Both the position numbers and the translations under genes were made by a program. Shown one piece after another: positions 1-9,259 of a stretch of 64,000 nucleotides of DNA. Location: assembly GCA_038323475.1 (NCBI GenBank), contig JBBQHA010000001.1, positions 1-64,000 of the forward strand, given 5' to 3'. Each line of letters begins with the position of its first letter. Position 1 is the stretch's first letter. Under the pieces are notes generated by a model. It was not told the DNA's origin and searched no databases. It saw nothing but the letters and a program-made list of their open reading frames with translations. The DNA is from SZAS-103 sp038323475 (lineage in GTDB: Bacteria; Pseudomonadota; Gammaproteobacteria; Xanthomonadales; Xanthomonadaceae).

Positions 1-97
1 AATCGGGGCATGCGCAGTCGCGCGGCCAGGCGCCCGCTTTCCGGATTGGCCACAGACTCGCCGAACGCGCAGTCATCGCGATGACACCGTGGCGGCC

Positions 98-559
98 TCA
101 TGCATCATCCGCGCTGCGTTGTGGCCTGGCTGCGCCGCCGAGCCGCAGCTTGAGCGTGTCCATGACCCGTTCGGATGCCTCCAGATCGGACATCGCGATG
201 CCCGCGAACACCTCCTCGCGCAATTCGCTGGCGATGCGATCGACGCCGGACATCACCATCGCCGATCCTGGCGCGAGGTACAGGCGCCAGCAACGACGGT
301 CGGTCGGATCGGGCCGGCGTTCGATGAAACGCGCCTTCTCGAGCCGGTCGATGACGCGCCCGACCGCGATCGGCGCCAATTCCAGATCCTCGGCGAGGGC
401 GACCTGGGTGAGGCCTTCGACGCGCTCGATCCGGCGCAGGGCGCGCCATTGCACGCGGGTCAGGCCGAGATGGGCGGCGCGGCGGTCGAATTCACGCCGG
501 TACAGCCGGGTGACGTCGCCGATCAGGAATCCGAGGGTCGAGGTGATCGATTTGTCCAT
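98..559 (-). CDS. MarR-family transcriptional regulator
   Basis: A 153-residue winged-helix DNA-binding protein of the MarR family, which normally acts as a dimeric repressor released by small phenolic or toxic ligands. The centre carries the expected wHTH: a helix with QWRALRRIE near residue 38, LTQVALAEDLELAPIAVGR as the recognition region and the wing IERRPDPTDRRCWRLYL with the conserved D-R-R motif. Length fits the family (about 140-160 residues). The ATG start is favoured because a good sigma-70 promoter ends about 7 nt before it, so the message is probably leaderless; no Shine-Dalgarno is visible. The gene is transcribed towards the window edge and may continue an operon beyond it; positions 1-97 hold no gene I can support. 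Ligand and targets unknown; autoregulation is likely because an inverted repeat overlaps its -35 box. Confidence 0.9.
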   Translation of the reverse strand: MDKSITSTLGFLIGDVTRLYRREFDRRAAHLGLTRVQWRALRRIERVEGLTQVALAEDLELAPIAVGRVIDRLEKARFIERRPDPTDRRCWRLYLAPGSAMVMSGVDRIASELREEVFAGIAMSDLEASERVMDTLKLRLGGAARPQRSADDA

Positions 560-565
560 TCGCGG

Positions 566-594
566 TATATAGATGCTTAGGACATCAATGACAA
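566..594 (-). promoter_or_regulatory. Sigma-70 promoter of the marR-type gene
   Basis: On the minus strand TTGTCA (594-589) and TATATA (571-566) are separated by exactly 17 bp, a near-consensus sigma-70 promoter. The predicted transcription start falls at about 559-560, on the ATG of the MarR gene, suggesting a leaderless transcript. Not experimentally supported. Confidence 0.6.
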
Positions 595-608
595 GTGTAT
601 CAAGTCAT
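588..608. promoter_or_regulatory. Possible MarR operator
   Basis: Inverted repeat ATGAC-N11-GTCAT overlapping the -35 box of the MarR-type gene, a usual position for an autoregulatory operator. Short arms; could be chance. Confidence 0.35.
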
Positions 609-621
609 CCATCCGGTCACT

Positions 622-652
622 GGAAACGAAAACGCCGGCACGAGGCCGGCGT
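622..652 (-). terminator. Rho-independent terminator after fba
   Basis: Read on the minus strand, ACGCCGGC-CTCGT-GCCGGCGT forms a perfect 8-bp stem with a 5-nt loop, followed by TTTCGTTT. It sits 25 nt downstream of the aldolase stop codon and separates it from the MarR gene on the same strand. Confidence 0.85.
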
Positions 653-676
653 CAACGCGTCGGAATGGCGATGCGA

Positions 677-1681
677 TCAGCCGTTCCACTGGCCCAGCGC
701 AGCCATCCCGTTGTCGCGGGCGCGGGCGTGGACCATCTTCTGGGCCTCGGCCACGTTCGCGGCGGTGTTCGCGCCCCAGATCTTCAGCGCCGCCGACTGC
801 ATCGCGCGGCCATAGCTGAAGGACAGCGGCCACGGATGCGGACCCATCCGGTTCATCGCATCCAGGTGCGCGGTCGCGTCGCGGTCGGACTGGCCGCCGG
901 ACAGGAACACGATGCCCGGCAGCACCGCCGGCACCGTCGTCCTCAGGCAGCGCAGGGTCGCTTCCGCGACGTCCTCGACACCGGCCTGGTCCGGGCAATC
1001 CTTGCCGGCGATGACCATGCTGGCCTTGAGGATCGTGCCTTCCAGCAGCACGTTGTGCTCGTACAGCGCGCCGAACAGCGAACGCAGGGTCACTTCGGTG
1101 ACTTCGTAGCAGACTTCGATGTCGTGCTCGCCATCCATCAGGATTTCCGGTTCCACCATCGGCACCAGCCCGGTTTCCTGGCACAGCGCGGCGTAGCGTG
1201 CGAGCGCATGGCAGTTCGATTCGATGCAGGTACCGGACGGGATGTCGTCGCCGATGTTGATCACCGCGCGCCATTTCGCGAAACGAGCCCCGAGCCGCGC
1301 ATATTCCTTGAGCCGGTCGCGCAGGCCGTCAAGACCTTCCGTGACGACCTCGCCCGGGAATCCGGCCAGCGCCTGCGGTCCCTTGTCGACCTTGATGCCC
1401 GGGATGATGCCGGCCTTGGACATCAGCGTCGCGAACGGCACGCCGTCGCGGGTTTTCTGGCGCAGGGTTTCGTCGTACAGGATCGCGCCGGAAATGTGCT
1501 CGCCCAGGCCCGGCGTCGACAACAGCATTTCGCGATAGGCGCGGCGGTTCTCTTCGTTGTTCTCGACGCCCACGCTCTGGAAGCGCTTCGCGATGGTGTT
1601 GGTGGATTCGTCGATCGCGATGATGCCCTTGCCCGGGGCCACCATGGCCTGGGCGGTTTCGGCAAGCTGGTCGATGCTCAT
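677..1681 (-). CDS. fba: Class I fructose-bisphosphate aldolase
   Basis: Cleaves fructose 1,6-bisphosphate to dihydroxyacetone phosphate and glyceraldehyde 3-phosphate through a Schiff base; cytosolic glycolysis/gluconeogenesis. The 334-residue product has the class I landmarks: GKGIIAIDESTNTIAKRF near the N terminus, the conserved RFAKWRAVINI strand, MVEPEIL, the Schiff-base lysine in EGTILKASMV, and FLSGGQS for phosphate binding. Start chosen at the second ATG (MSIDQLAETAQ), not the one 36 nt upstream, because a TACAAT -10 box ends only 2 nt before the upstream ATG, which would lie at or before the transcription start. A terminator follows. It is the last gene of the dispersed minus-strand series tkt-gap-pgk-pyk-fba. 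Class I rather than class II aldolase is usual in this bacterial group. Confidence 0.95.
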   Translation of the reverse strand: MSIDQLAETAQAMVAPGKGIIAIDESTNTIAKRFQSVGVENNEENRRAYREMLLSTPGLGEHISGAILYDETLRQKTRDGVPFATLMSKAGIIPGIKVDKGPQALAGFPGEVVTEGLDGLRDRLKEYARLGARFAKWRAVINIGDDIPSGTCIESNCHALARYAALCQETGLVPMVEPEILMDGEHDIEVCYEVTEVTLRSLFGALYEHNVLLEGTILKASMVIAGKDCPDQAGVEDVAEATLRCLRTTVPAVLPGIVFLSGGQSDRDATAHLDAMNRMGPHPWPLSFSYGRAMQSAALKIWGANTAANVAEAQKMVHARARDNGMAALGQWNG

Positions 1682-1718
1682 GTATGGGTTCCAGGGAGAG
1701 AAGAATGGATAGCCCATT

Positions 1719-1724
1719 ATTGTA
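1719..1724 (-). promoter_or_regulatory. -10 box of the fba promoter
   Basis: TACAAT on the minus strand, one mismatch from TATAAT. The implied start near 1711 gives a leader of about 30 nt to the MSIDQL start codon. The -35 region (CGGATC at 17 bp spacing) is weak, so activation may be needed. Confidence 0.45.
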
Positions 1725-1791
1725 GCCTAACGCCCGCGGCCGATCCGGGGCCCGCCATCGCATCGCCAGCGGCTCACGAAGGAGTGGCTCC

Positions 1792-2991
1792 ATGATCGGC
1801 ACCAAGGCCCCAGCCCAGCTCGCATGCTCGCGCAACCCATCGCGTCCAGCGCGCTTCCTGCTGCTCGTGCTCATGCTCGCAATGGCTGCGCCGGCACTGG
1901 CGGGCAAGCCGCGCGCGCGCGACCTCGGCATTCCTTTCGACGGCACCCCGGGTCACAACAACGCGATCACCGATGTCGACGGCGTCACCGTCGGCTTCAC
2001 GACCGTCATCGCCGACCTGCCAGACAAGGTCGCCGTGCGCACCGGCGTCACCGCGATCCTGCCGCGCGGCCGGGCGACGCTGGACCAGCCGGTGTTCGCG
2101 GGCCTGTTCGCGCTGAACGGCAATGGCGAGATGACCGGCAGCCACTGGGTCGAGGAATCGGGCTTCCTCGAAGGCCCGGTGATGCTGACCAATACGCACA
2201 GCGTCGGCGTGGTGCGCGACGCGGTCATCAAATACCGTGTCGACCAAGGCACCCCCGACGCGTCGGGCTATTGGTGGTCGCTGCCGGTCGTCGCCGAGAC
2301 CTGGGACGGCGACCTCAACGACATCAACGGCTTCCACGTCACCCCCGAACACGTGGCGCATGCGCTCGACAGCGCGAGCGGCGGGCCGGTCGCGGAAGGC
2401 AATATCGGCGGCGGCACCGGCATGATCTGCCACGAATTCAAGTGCGGCACCGGCACCGCGTCGCGCATCGCCACGATCGACGGGCATGGCTACACCGTCG
2501 GCGCACTCGTGCAGGCGAACTATGGAGTGCGCGGCGAATTGCGCATCGCCGGCGTTCCGGTCGGCCAGGAACTGAAGGACGACCTGCCGAGGGTCGTGTC
2601 GAAAGACCGGGGTTCGATCATCATCGTGCTCGCGACCGACGCGCCGCTGCTGCCGACCCAGCTCAAGCGGATCGCGCGCCGCGCAGCGATGGGCCTCGCG
2701 CGCAATGGTTCCTACGCCGGCAATGGATCAGGCGACATCTTCATCGCGTTCTCGACCGCGAACCCCGGCACCGGCCAGCACCAGGCGACCGATCGCATCA
2801 GCATGCTCGGCAACGACGAGATCGATCCGTTATTCATCGCGGCGGTCGACGCGACCGAGGAAGCGATCATCAACGCGATGGTCGCCGCCGACAGCATGAC
2901 CGGAACTGGCGGTTTTCATGCGGCCGCGATCGACCACGAGGCCCTGCGCAAGGTGCTGAAGCAGTACGGGCGATTGCTGCCGGTGAAGTAA
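1792..2991 (+). CDS. P1-family (DmpA-type) aminopeptidase, exported
   Basis: A 399-residue member of MEROPS family P1, N-terminal-nucleophile hydrolases such as DmpA (L-aminopeptidase/D-esterase) that self-cleave into two chains and remove N-terminal residues from peptides, amides or esters. The predicted autocleavage site is the Gly312-Ser313 bond in NGSGDIFIAFST, Ser313 becoming the nucleophile. Other family features are PGHNNAITDVDGVTVG, the NTHSVGVVRD segment and GNIGGGTGM. Unlike cytosolic DmpA it begins with a signal peptide (about residues 20-37, ending PALA), so it should act in the periplasm or outside. GAAGGAG 8 nt upstream supports the ATG. It stands alone, convergent with pyruvate kinase. 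Substrate unknown; beta-peptidyl aminopeptidases belong to the same family. Confidence 0.9.
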   Translation: MIGTKAPAQLACSRNPSRPARFLLLVLMLAMAAPALAGKPRARDLGIPFDGTPGHNNAITDVDGVTVGFTTVIADLPDKVAVRTGVTAILPRGRATLDQPVFAGLFALNGNGEMTGSHWVEESGFLEGPVMLTNTHSVGVVRDAVIKYRVDQGTPDASGYWWSLPVVAETWDGDLNDINGFHVTPEHVAHALDSASGGPVAEGNIGGGTGMICHEFKCGTGTASRIATIDGHGYTVGALVQANYGVRGELRIAGVPVGQELKDDLPRVVSKDRGSIIIVLATDAPLLPTQLKRIARRAAMGLARNGSYAGNGSGDIFIAFSTANPGTGQHQATDRISMLGNDEIDPLFIAAVDATEEAIINAMVAADSMTGTGGFHAAAIDHEALRKVLKQYGRLLPVK

Positions 2992-3004
2992 CCGCGCGAC
3001 GCCC

Positions 3005-4471
3005 CTACAATTCCCCAAGCCCGTCCGCCACGCCGTCCTTGCCCACTTCCAGCAGACGCAACGTGTTGGTTGCGCCGCGCAGTTCCATCGTGTCGCCGCT
3101 GGTGAAGATCAGCTTGTCGCCTTCGGCGAGCAGGCCGGCCCGGAACAGCACGCCGACCGCGGAACGCGCGGCGTCGCGCGGCGGCAGGCCGCGGCTGTCG
3201 AACGCGATCGGGAACACGTCGCGCATCATCGCCATCCGCCGGCGCGCGTCGGCATGGCGCGAGAGTCCGTAGATCGGCACCGATGAGCGATAGCGCGACA
3301 GGAACCGCGCGGTGCCGCCGGATTCGGTCAGCACGACCACGGCGCGCACCTTGATGTGTTCGGTCAGGAACATCGTCGCCATCGCGATCGCCTGGTCGGC
3401 CTGTTCGAGGTTGCGCTGCGCCTTCTCGAAATCGGTGTCGGCCTCGAACTGGCGCTCGGCGCCGAGGCAGATGCGCACCATCGCCTCGACCGCGCGCAAC
3501 GGATGCAGGCCCGACGCCGATTCGGCCGACAGCATCACCGCGTCGGTGCCGTCGATCACCGCATTGGCGACATCGAGGACTTCGGCGCGCGTCGGGATCG
3601 GGTGGTCGACCATCGACTGCAGCATCTGCGTCGCGGTGATGACGACGCGACTGCGCGCGCGCGTCTCGCGGATGATCTTCTTCTGCAGGCCCGGCAATTC
3701 GGCGTCGCCGATCTCCACGCCGAGGTCGCCGCGCGCGACCATCACCACGTCGGACGCATCGATGATCTCGGCGAGGTTCTCGATCGCCTCTGCGCGCTCG
3801 ATCTTCGCGACCAGCGCCGCGCGCGACCCCGCCTCGCGCGCGAGCCGGCGCGCCTCGTGCATGTCCTGCGCGGAACGGCAGAACGAAATCGCCATGAAAT
3901 CCACGCCGATCTTCGCCGCATGCACGATGTCGGCGCGGTCCTTGTCGGACAGCGCGCCCAGCGACAGCCCGCCGCCGAGCCTGTTCAATCCCTTGCGATC
4001 CGACAGCACGCCATCGGTGATCACGACGGTGCGGATGTCGGCGCCTTCGATCGCGACCACGCGCAGCGCGATCAGGCCGTCGTCGAGCAGCAGCACGTCG
4101 CCCGCATGCACGTCGTCGACCAGCCCGAGGTAACTCATGCCGACCCGGGTTTCGTCGCCCATCGGTGCATCCGCGCGGCACATCAGGGTGAAGGCCCCGC
4201 CTTCGCGCAGTTGCACCTTGCCCTCGGCGAAGCGCTCGACGCGGATCTTCGGGCCCTGGAAATCGGCGAGCACGCCGACTTCGCGACGCAGCTCCTGCGC
4301 GATCGCGCGCACCTCGGCTGCGCGCCGCGCGTGGTCCTCCGCCAGGCCGTGCGAAAAGTTCAGCCGCACCACGTCCACGCCCGCGCGCAGCAGCGATTCG
4401 AGCACGCCGGGCGCATCGGTGGAGGGACCGAGCGTGGCAAGGATCTTGGTGCGGCGCAGCTGGTCGGTCAT
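3005..4471 (-). CDS. pyk: Pyruvate kinase
   Basis: Final step of glycolysis: phosphoenolpyruvate plus ADP to pyruvate plus ATP, cytosolic tetramer. The 488-residue chain opens with RRTKILATLGPS, contains the (beta/alpha)8 barrel with DFQGPKIRV, the catalytic Lys in LVAKIERAEAIENL, the metal-binding GDLGVEI segment and the substrate-binding ITATQMLQSM, then a C-terminal domain from about residue 345. The start taken is the ATG of MTDQLRR; another in-frame ATG lies 12 nt upstream (4483). Converges on the P1 peptidase with 13 nt between stops. Minus-strand member of the scattered tkt-gap-pgk-pyk-fba series. The allosteric effector cannot be read from the sequence. Confidence 0.95.
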   Translation of the reverse strand: MTDQLRRTKILATLGPSTDAPGVLESLLRAGVDVVRLNFSHGLAEDHARRAAEVRAIAQELRREVGVLADFQGPKIRVERFAEGKVQLREGGAFTLMCRADAPMGDETRVGMSYLGLVDDVHAGDVLLLDDGLIALRVVAIEGADIRTVVITDGVLSDRKGLNRLGGGLSLGALSDKDRADIVHAAKIGVDFMAISFCRSAQDMHEARRLAREAGSRAALVAKIERAEAIENLAEIIDASDVVMVARGDLGVEIGDAELPGLQKKIIRETRARSRVVITATQMLQSMVDHPIPTRAEVLDVANAVIDGTDAVMLSAESASGLHPLRAVEAMVRICLGAERQFEADTDFEKAQRNLEQADQAIAMATMFLTEHIKVRAVVVLTESGGTARFLSRYRSSVPIYGLSRHADARRRMAMMRDVFPIAFDSRGLPPRDAARSAVGVLFRAGLLAEGDKLIFTSGDTMELRGATNTLRLLEVGKDGVADGLGEL

Positions 4472-4547
4472 GACGGGATCCATGCATGGGGAAAACGCGT
4501 TCGCGGGTCGGACTCTACGGCATGACCGTGCGAACGACGTGTCGGAT

Positions 4548-6962
4548 TCATTGCGAGTGGCCGGCCTTGCCCGCCGGCATCGCTGGCGAACCCGGCTGCG
4601 TGGCGGGCTGCTCCTGCACCGGCTGCACGTACGCGCGGCGGGCCTTGTACATGTCCAGGCGCTCGCGCATCCGCATCGCCGTATCGGATGCGGGGTCGAG
4701 CATCGCTAGCGCGCGCGCTTGCGACGCGGTCGCGTCCTCGAAATGCGCGATGGCGGCCTGGCACGCGGCCAGCGTATCGACGAATCCGGCCCGAGCTTTC
4801 GCGGACGCGACGTGCTGCACGGCTTCAAGCCCCTTGCGCGGATCGCGCGCGCCTGCATCCGGCGTCGTGCACAGCTCCCAGCCCATGTCGTTCCATGCGA
4901 CGTCGTTGCCCGCCTGCGCGGATTTCGTCCACAGGTCGATGGCGCGCGCGCGATCGGATGCCAGCCCGACGCCGTTGAACATGTCGCTGGCGATCATCGT
5001 GGCGACGCCGGGATCGGCCTTGGCCAGCGCCTTCTCGGCCCACTGCTGGGCGCCATCGGCATCGCGCGGACCGAGTTTCCCTGCGTAAAGCGCACGCGCC
5101 AGCGTGACCATGGCGACCGCATCGCCCGTCTCCGCATCCTTGGTCAGCACGGCTTTCGCTCGCGGCAGATCGCGGGCGATGCCACGACCGTCGATCAGCA
5201 TCTTCGCCAGGTGGCGGCGCGCGGTGAAACCGGCCTTGCTGGTGGGCATGTCCTGATCGATGGCCTGGTAGAGCGTGACGGACTGCTTCGACGAACCGGC
5301 AGGAAATCCTTTCGGCTCGTCCTCCATCAACGCGGCCAGGTCCAGCATCGACTCGGTGTCGCTGAGTTGGGTGGCGCTGAGGAACCATTCGGCCGCCAGT
5401 CGCGTGGAATCCGGCTGCGCCGACTGGTCCGCGTAATGCCAGGCGACGTAGCGCATCGACGGAATGTCTCCGAGCATGCCGGCCTGGGTCCGCCAGCGCA
5501 GCGCCTGCACGGGATCGGCGGGCACGCCCGGCTCATCGCCGGTTTCGTAGGCCCAGGCAAGAATCGAAACGACGGCAGCGCGCAGCCGTCCCGATGTCGT
5601 CATTCCGGCAATCGCTGCGGCATTGCGCATCGTCGCCGCACCGTCCTTGTTCCGCGCAGACACAGCGAGCGCATAGCGCGCACCGAAATAGCCGAGCCCC
5701 GCCTTGTCGACCTGCTGCCGGTAGCGTTGCACTTTGGCGGCATCCACATCGAACGCGGCGATCATGCCGGCCAGGCGCAATGCCATGCCCGCCGCGAGTG
5801 CGTCGCCGCCGTCGGCCGCCGCGGAGAGTTGCCCATGGGCCCAGCGCCGGAACGTGCTGGCGTCGTAGGTGTTCAGCCTGTCCAGCTCGAAATAGGCCTG
5901 GAACGCCGCGCCGACGCCTTCCTTTTTCGCGGCGCCCTGCATCAGCGCCTTCGCGGCTTCCTCGTCGTGCTTGATGCCCTCCACCTTCGTGTATGCGTAG
6001 GCCAGCAGCACCATCGGCGCCGCATGGCCCTTCTCGGCGAACGACAGCAAGTCGTCGACGGCCGTCATGGTGCAGCCGGCCTTCGGGCGCGCGAAGCAGT
6101 AGTCGGCCAGCACGATCGCCGCGGACATGTCGTCGACGGCCGCCAGTTGCTTGATGCGCGCAGCGCGTTTTTCCACGGGTTCTTCGTCGAGCGCACCCAG
6201 CGTCGTTTGCACGGATCCGGTCGTCATGGATGCGTCGCGAAACGCTTTCGCGGATTGCTGGAGCGCCAGGATGCGGATGTAGGGGGAACGGGACGCTTCC
6301 GGATTGCGGATGAGCCGCAGGCGCGACTGCACCAACTCGAACGACAGGTTGCGCTCGCGCCCGCTGACCTGATCGCGCAGGCCGGTGCGCCAGATGATGC
6401 CGTTTGCGATGTTGTCCAGGTCGACGTACGAGTACGTCACGGTCTCGCCACTGGCATCGAGCAATGCATTGCCGTCGATGACGGTGCCGATCGGGATCGG
6501 CGTCTGGCCATCGTCGGGAGGAACTCCGGCGAGCATGTCGCGCAGTACCGCAGCGAGCGCATTTTCGCTTGCGTCGCGCGCTGCGGCGCCGCCAAGCGCC
6601 TCTGCGCAGCGCACCTTGAAATACCAGACGCCCAGGCTCAGTGGAGCGTGCCGCGCCGCACGATCGAGCGCATCCGCATGCGCCCGGCAACCGGATGCGC
6701 CGACCTTGCCCTTGTCGACTTCCATGAGTTTCGCGGCATGGAACGCCTCGTCGATCGCATCCACGCTTGCGGATGCCTCGAACTGCGCGCGGATCTGCGC
6801 AACCGGGGTTGTCGCAGGCGATGGAAATTCCGGCATCGTCGCCGCCGTGGCGGGCGCAACGCACACCCACAACCCAAGTGCAGCGCAGCCCACCGAGGCG
6901 CGCAGCGAGAGCGCATCCAAGGCCACCTCAATTCTTCCTGTCGGCATCGGGGCTGGCGCCAT
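4548..6962 (-). CDS. Sel1/TPR-like repeat protein, exported
   Basis: A large helical-repeat protein (804 residues) of unknown function. A signal peptide is visible around residues 20-42 (ending APATAATM), so it should be periplasmic or exported. The C-terminal half carries Sel1-like repeats, for example AKMLIDGRGIARDLPRAKAVL and ASDMFNGVGLASDRARAIDLW, with the A-x-x-Y/M-x-x-G-x-G-x-x-x-D-x-x-x-A pattern; the tail after residue 780 is Pro/Gln/Ala-rich. Its start overlaps the last 35 nt of the DUF3857 transglutaminase gene, so the two are translationally coupled and probably act together. Sel1 proteins commonly serve as scaffolds in envelope signalling or secretion. The ATG at 6947 is an alternative start. 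Confidence 0.75.
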   Translation of the reverse strand: MAPAPMPTGRIEVALDALSLRASVGCAALGLWVCVAPATAATMPEFPSPATTPVAQIRAQFEASASVDAIDEAFHAAKLMEVDKGKVGASGCRAHADALDRAARHAPLSLGVWYFKVRCAEALGGAAARDASENALAAVLRDMLAGVPPDDGQTPIPIGTVIDGNALLDASGETVTYSYVDLDNIANGIIWRTGLRDQVSGRERNLSFELVQSRLRLIRNPEASRSPYIRILALQQSAKAFRDASMTTGSVQTTLGALDEEPVEKRAARIKQLAAVDDMSAAIVLADYCFARPKAGCTMTAVDDLLSFAEKGHAAPMVLLAYAYTKVEGIKHDEEAAKALMQGAAKKEGVGAAFQAYFELDRLNTYDASTFRRWAHGQLSAAADGGDALAAGMALRLAGMIAAFDVDAAKVQRYRQQVDKAGLGYFGARYALAVSARNKDGAATMRNAAAIAGMTTSGRLRAAVVSILAWAYETGDEPGVPADPVQALRWRTQAGMLGDIPSMRYVAWHYADQSAQPDSTRLAAEWFLSATQLSDTESMLDLAALMEDEPKGFPAGSSKQSVTLYQAIDQDMPTSKAGFTARRHLAKMLIDGRGIARDLPRAKAVLTKDAETGDAVAMVTLARALYAGKLGPRDADGAQQWAEKALAKADPGVATMIASDMFNGVGLASDRARAIDLWTKSAQAGNDVAWNDMGWELCTTPDAGARDPRKGLEAVQHVASAKARAGFVDTLAACQAAIAHFEDATASQARALAMLDPASDTAMRMRERLDMYKARRAYVQPVQEQPATQPGSPAMPAGKAGHSQ

Positions 6963-9009
6963 TTCCGTTGTCGTCCAGGATTCCCTTGACCAGCCTGCTC
7001 AACCGGTCCTCGCGCACTTCGGCGGTGTCGTTCCTGGACACCAGGAAACGCCGGTTGACCAGGTCGTTGACCTGGCGCTCGCCCTCGACCAGGCGCCCGA
7101 CCGCATCGCCTTCGACGTATGCGGCGGTGCTGCGGTAACGGTGCACGAAGCTCACCTGCGCATCCTTCTGGCTGGTCGTGAGCGAGTAGTTCATGCCGGG
7201 CACGTCGATCGACTTGTGCAGGTTCGCACCGCGCCACGACCAGCCCGGCGGAAGCTCGAACTCGATGCGCTGCTCGGCATCGACGGGATTGCTGAGCGCG
7301 ATCGGATAGTGGTTTTCCATGCCGGCCGGCAGCTGCACATAGGTTTCGATCGCATTGGCTTCGGTGTCGAAACCGCGGATCCCCTCGTCGAAATCGGCCC
7401 AGGGATCGCCCAGGGCGTAGCTTTCGGTGATGACGATGCGATTGGCCGCAGGATCGTCCTGCACCTGCAAGGGTTCGGCCACGCGGATATGGCTGTAACG
7501 CTTGCCGTAGTAGTTCATGTACTCGCTCTGCAGGCGTTCGCGATCGGTGTCGGCGAGGCGAGTGCGCATGCTCTCCGCCGCCGTGCCGCCGACTTCGGTG
7601 ATCACCTGCAGGCGCACGTTCTTGCCGTCCGCATCCGGCTGGTAGCGCTCGTTCACGCGCCAGCGCGCGAGCGCGCCGGATGTCTGCGTCACCGGAACCA
7701 GCGCATCGACGCCGGCAGCCACCGGCAGGGCGTCGCCGAAATTCGAAACGGCGTGATCGTCGAGGCTGCCGCGTTGCTGGCTGCGGGTCGGATCGAGCCA
7801 GATCGTCCGGCTGCCGAGATGCACCCGCACGATCACATGGTCGAAAGCCGCCGCCGAGGGCGGTTGCCGCGCCGCCCAAGGTCCGCCGCGACTGGCCACC
7901 AGCGCGGGTTCGGCGACGATGCCAAGCCGGCCGAGGATGGTCGCGAGCAGGCGCGCCTTGTCCTTGCAATCGCCCGCGCGCTTGCGCCACACGTCCGCCG
8001 GTTCGGCCGGGCGATGCGAGTTCTCGCCGATCTCGACGCCGAAATAGCGCACCTGGTCCTGCACCGCTTCCAGCGCATGCACGACGCGCGACTCCTTGTC
8101 CGGCAGCGCCGACCATTCGCGGATCAGCGCCTCGAGGTCTTCCGGCAGCGGTTTCGCGGCCGGATACAGCGCACGCGCCCAGGTCGCGATGTCCCGCCAG
8201 CTATGACGTTCGGCGATGATCGCGCGCGGCAGCGGAACGAACCACGACGGATAACTGCCGTCTTCCGAAACCGGCTTGAGGTTGTGCTGTTCGATGGTGA
8301 TCAGTTTGCCGGCGGCGACCGTCTCGACGCGCTCGGCGGGAATCCGCGCATCGCGCTGCACCAGCGGATCGGAACCGGCATCGAAGATCACCCGCATCCG
8401 CTGCCACAACAACGGGCTCTTGCCGCCGAAGCTCAGGTCTTCCGCGTCGAGTCCCGCGAGCACCGGGTTGGCACCTTCAACGGTGTAGCTGACCCGCACC
8501 AGGTCGCCAACGCGCAGGTCATCGAGCACCAGCAGCGCGGTGACCTCGCCCGTGGATAGGTCGGACTCGAAATCCGTTTCGCGCCGGGCCAGGGTGATCG
8601 CCTCGGGCTTCAGCCGCGTCGTCCAGCGACCGTCCCTCCGCAATTCGACGCGGTGGATCGTGAGCGACTGGAAATCCGGCAGGAAACCGATCTGGTACTT
8701 GGATGCATCCGCAAGCCCTGCCTGCGTCATCGGCTGGTAGATGTAGTCGTGGTAAACCGCGCGCTTGCCGTGGCGTCGGTCCACCTGGATGTCGTACTGC
8801 CAGTTGCGCCAGACCGCGCCGGTCGCCCCGGGCGCATCCGCCGCCCATTGCTCCGCAGGCCTCGCCGGATCGACCCAGTCCGGTGCGGGCGCAACGTCGA
8901 ATCGGTAGCCACCGGTGTTGAATGCCTGCGCGTGCACGCCGACGACCGCCACCATCCACACCGCGCAGCACAGGGCGCACGCCTGCAATCCGTCCCGCAA
9001 CCGTTTCAT
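6928..9009 (-). CDS. DUF3857/transglutaminase-like exported protein
   Basis: A 693-residue protein with a signal peptide (residues 1-28, ending VHAQA), an N-terminal DUF3857 domain (roughly 50-250), and a central transglutaminase-like domain with an intact Cys-His-Asp triad: Cys in RKRAGDCKDKARL, His in AFDHVIVRVH and Asp in TIWLDPTRS. The C-terminal third is beta-rich. Such proteins occur in the periplasm of many proteobacteria and Bacteroidetes; the reaction is unknown, and peptide cross-linking or proteolysis are both possible. The start was moved to MKRLRDG because GCAGGAACG lies directly upstream and the signal peptide follows; the 70 upstream codons look non-coding. Forms an overlapping pair with the Sel1-like gene downstream. 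Confidence 0.85.
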   Translation of the reverse strand: MKRLRDGLQACALCCAVWMVAVVGVHAQAFNTGGYRFDVAPAPDWVDPARPAEQWAADAPGATGAVWRNWQYDIQVDRRHGKRAVYHDYIYQPMTQAGLADASKYQIGFLPDFQSLTIHRVELRRDGRWTTRLKPEAITLARRETDFESDLSTGEVTALLVLDDLRVGDLVRVSYTVEGANPVLAGLDAEDLSFGGKSPLLWQRMRVIFDAGSDPLVQRDARIPAERVETVAAGKLITIEQHNLKPVSEDGSYPSWFVPLPRAIIAERHSWRDIATWARALYPAAKPLPEDLEALIREWSALPDKESRVVHALEAVQDQVRYFGVEIGENSHRPAEPADVWRKRAGDCKDKARLLATILGRLGIVAEPALVASRGGPWAARQPPSAAAFDHVIVRVHLGSRTIWLDPTRSQQRGSLDDHAVSNFGDALPVAAGVDALVPVTQTSGALARWRVNERYQPDADGKNVRLQVITEVGGTAAESMRTRLADTDRERLQSEYMNYYGKRYSHIRVAEPLQVQDDPAANRIVITESYALGDPWADFDEGIRGFDTEANAIETYVQLPAGMENHYPIALSNPVDAEQRIEFELPPGWSWRGANLHKSIDVPGMNYSLTTSQKDAQVSFVHRYRSTAAYVEGDAVGRLVEGERQVNDLVNRRFLVSRNDTAEVREDRLSRLVKGILDDNGNGASPDADRKN

Positions 9010-9259
9010 CGTTCCTGCACCCCGGCACCATCCATCGCTGCACAAGCTTACACAACCGCGCCGGTGCGATGCCGGGCCGGATCCTGGCGCATGCCGATGA
9101 CCGCCGCTGGGTGCGTGCCGGGCCACGACCGACCCTGCGTTATCATGGGATCCGACCGCCGCCGGATGCATTCGCAATGCCGGCCTCGACATGTCCCGTG
9201 TTGCGAGTTGCCAGGCCACGGCGGCTCGTCCTCATTCCGCTCCTGCACGAAATGGTTTG

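Noticed and set aside
1..97. Possible start of another minus-strand gene downstream of marR
   Set aside because: An ATG lies near position 80 and one frame looks weakly coding, but too little sequence is available to support a gene.
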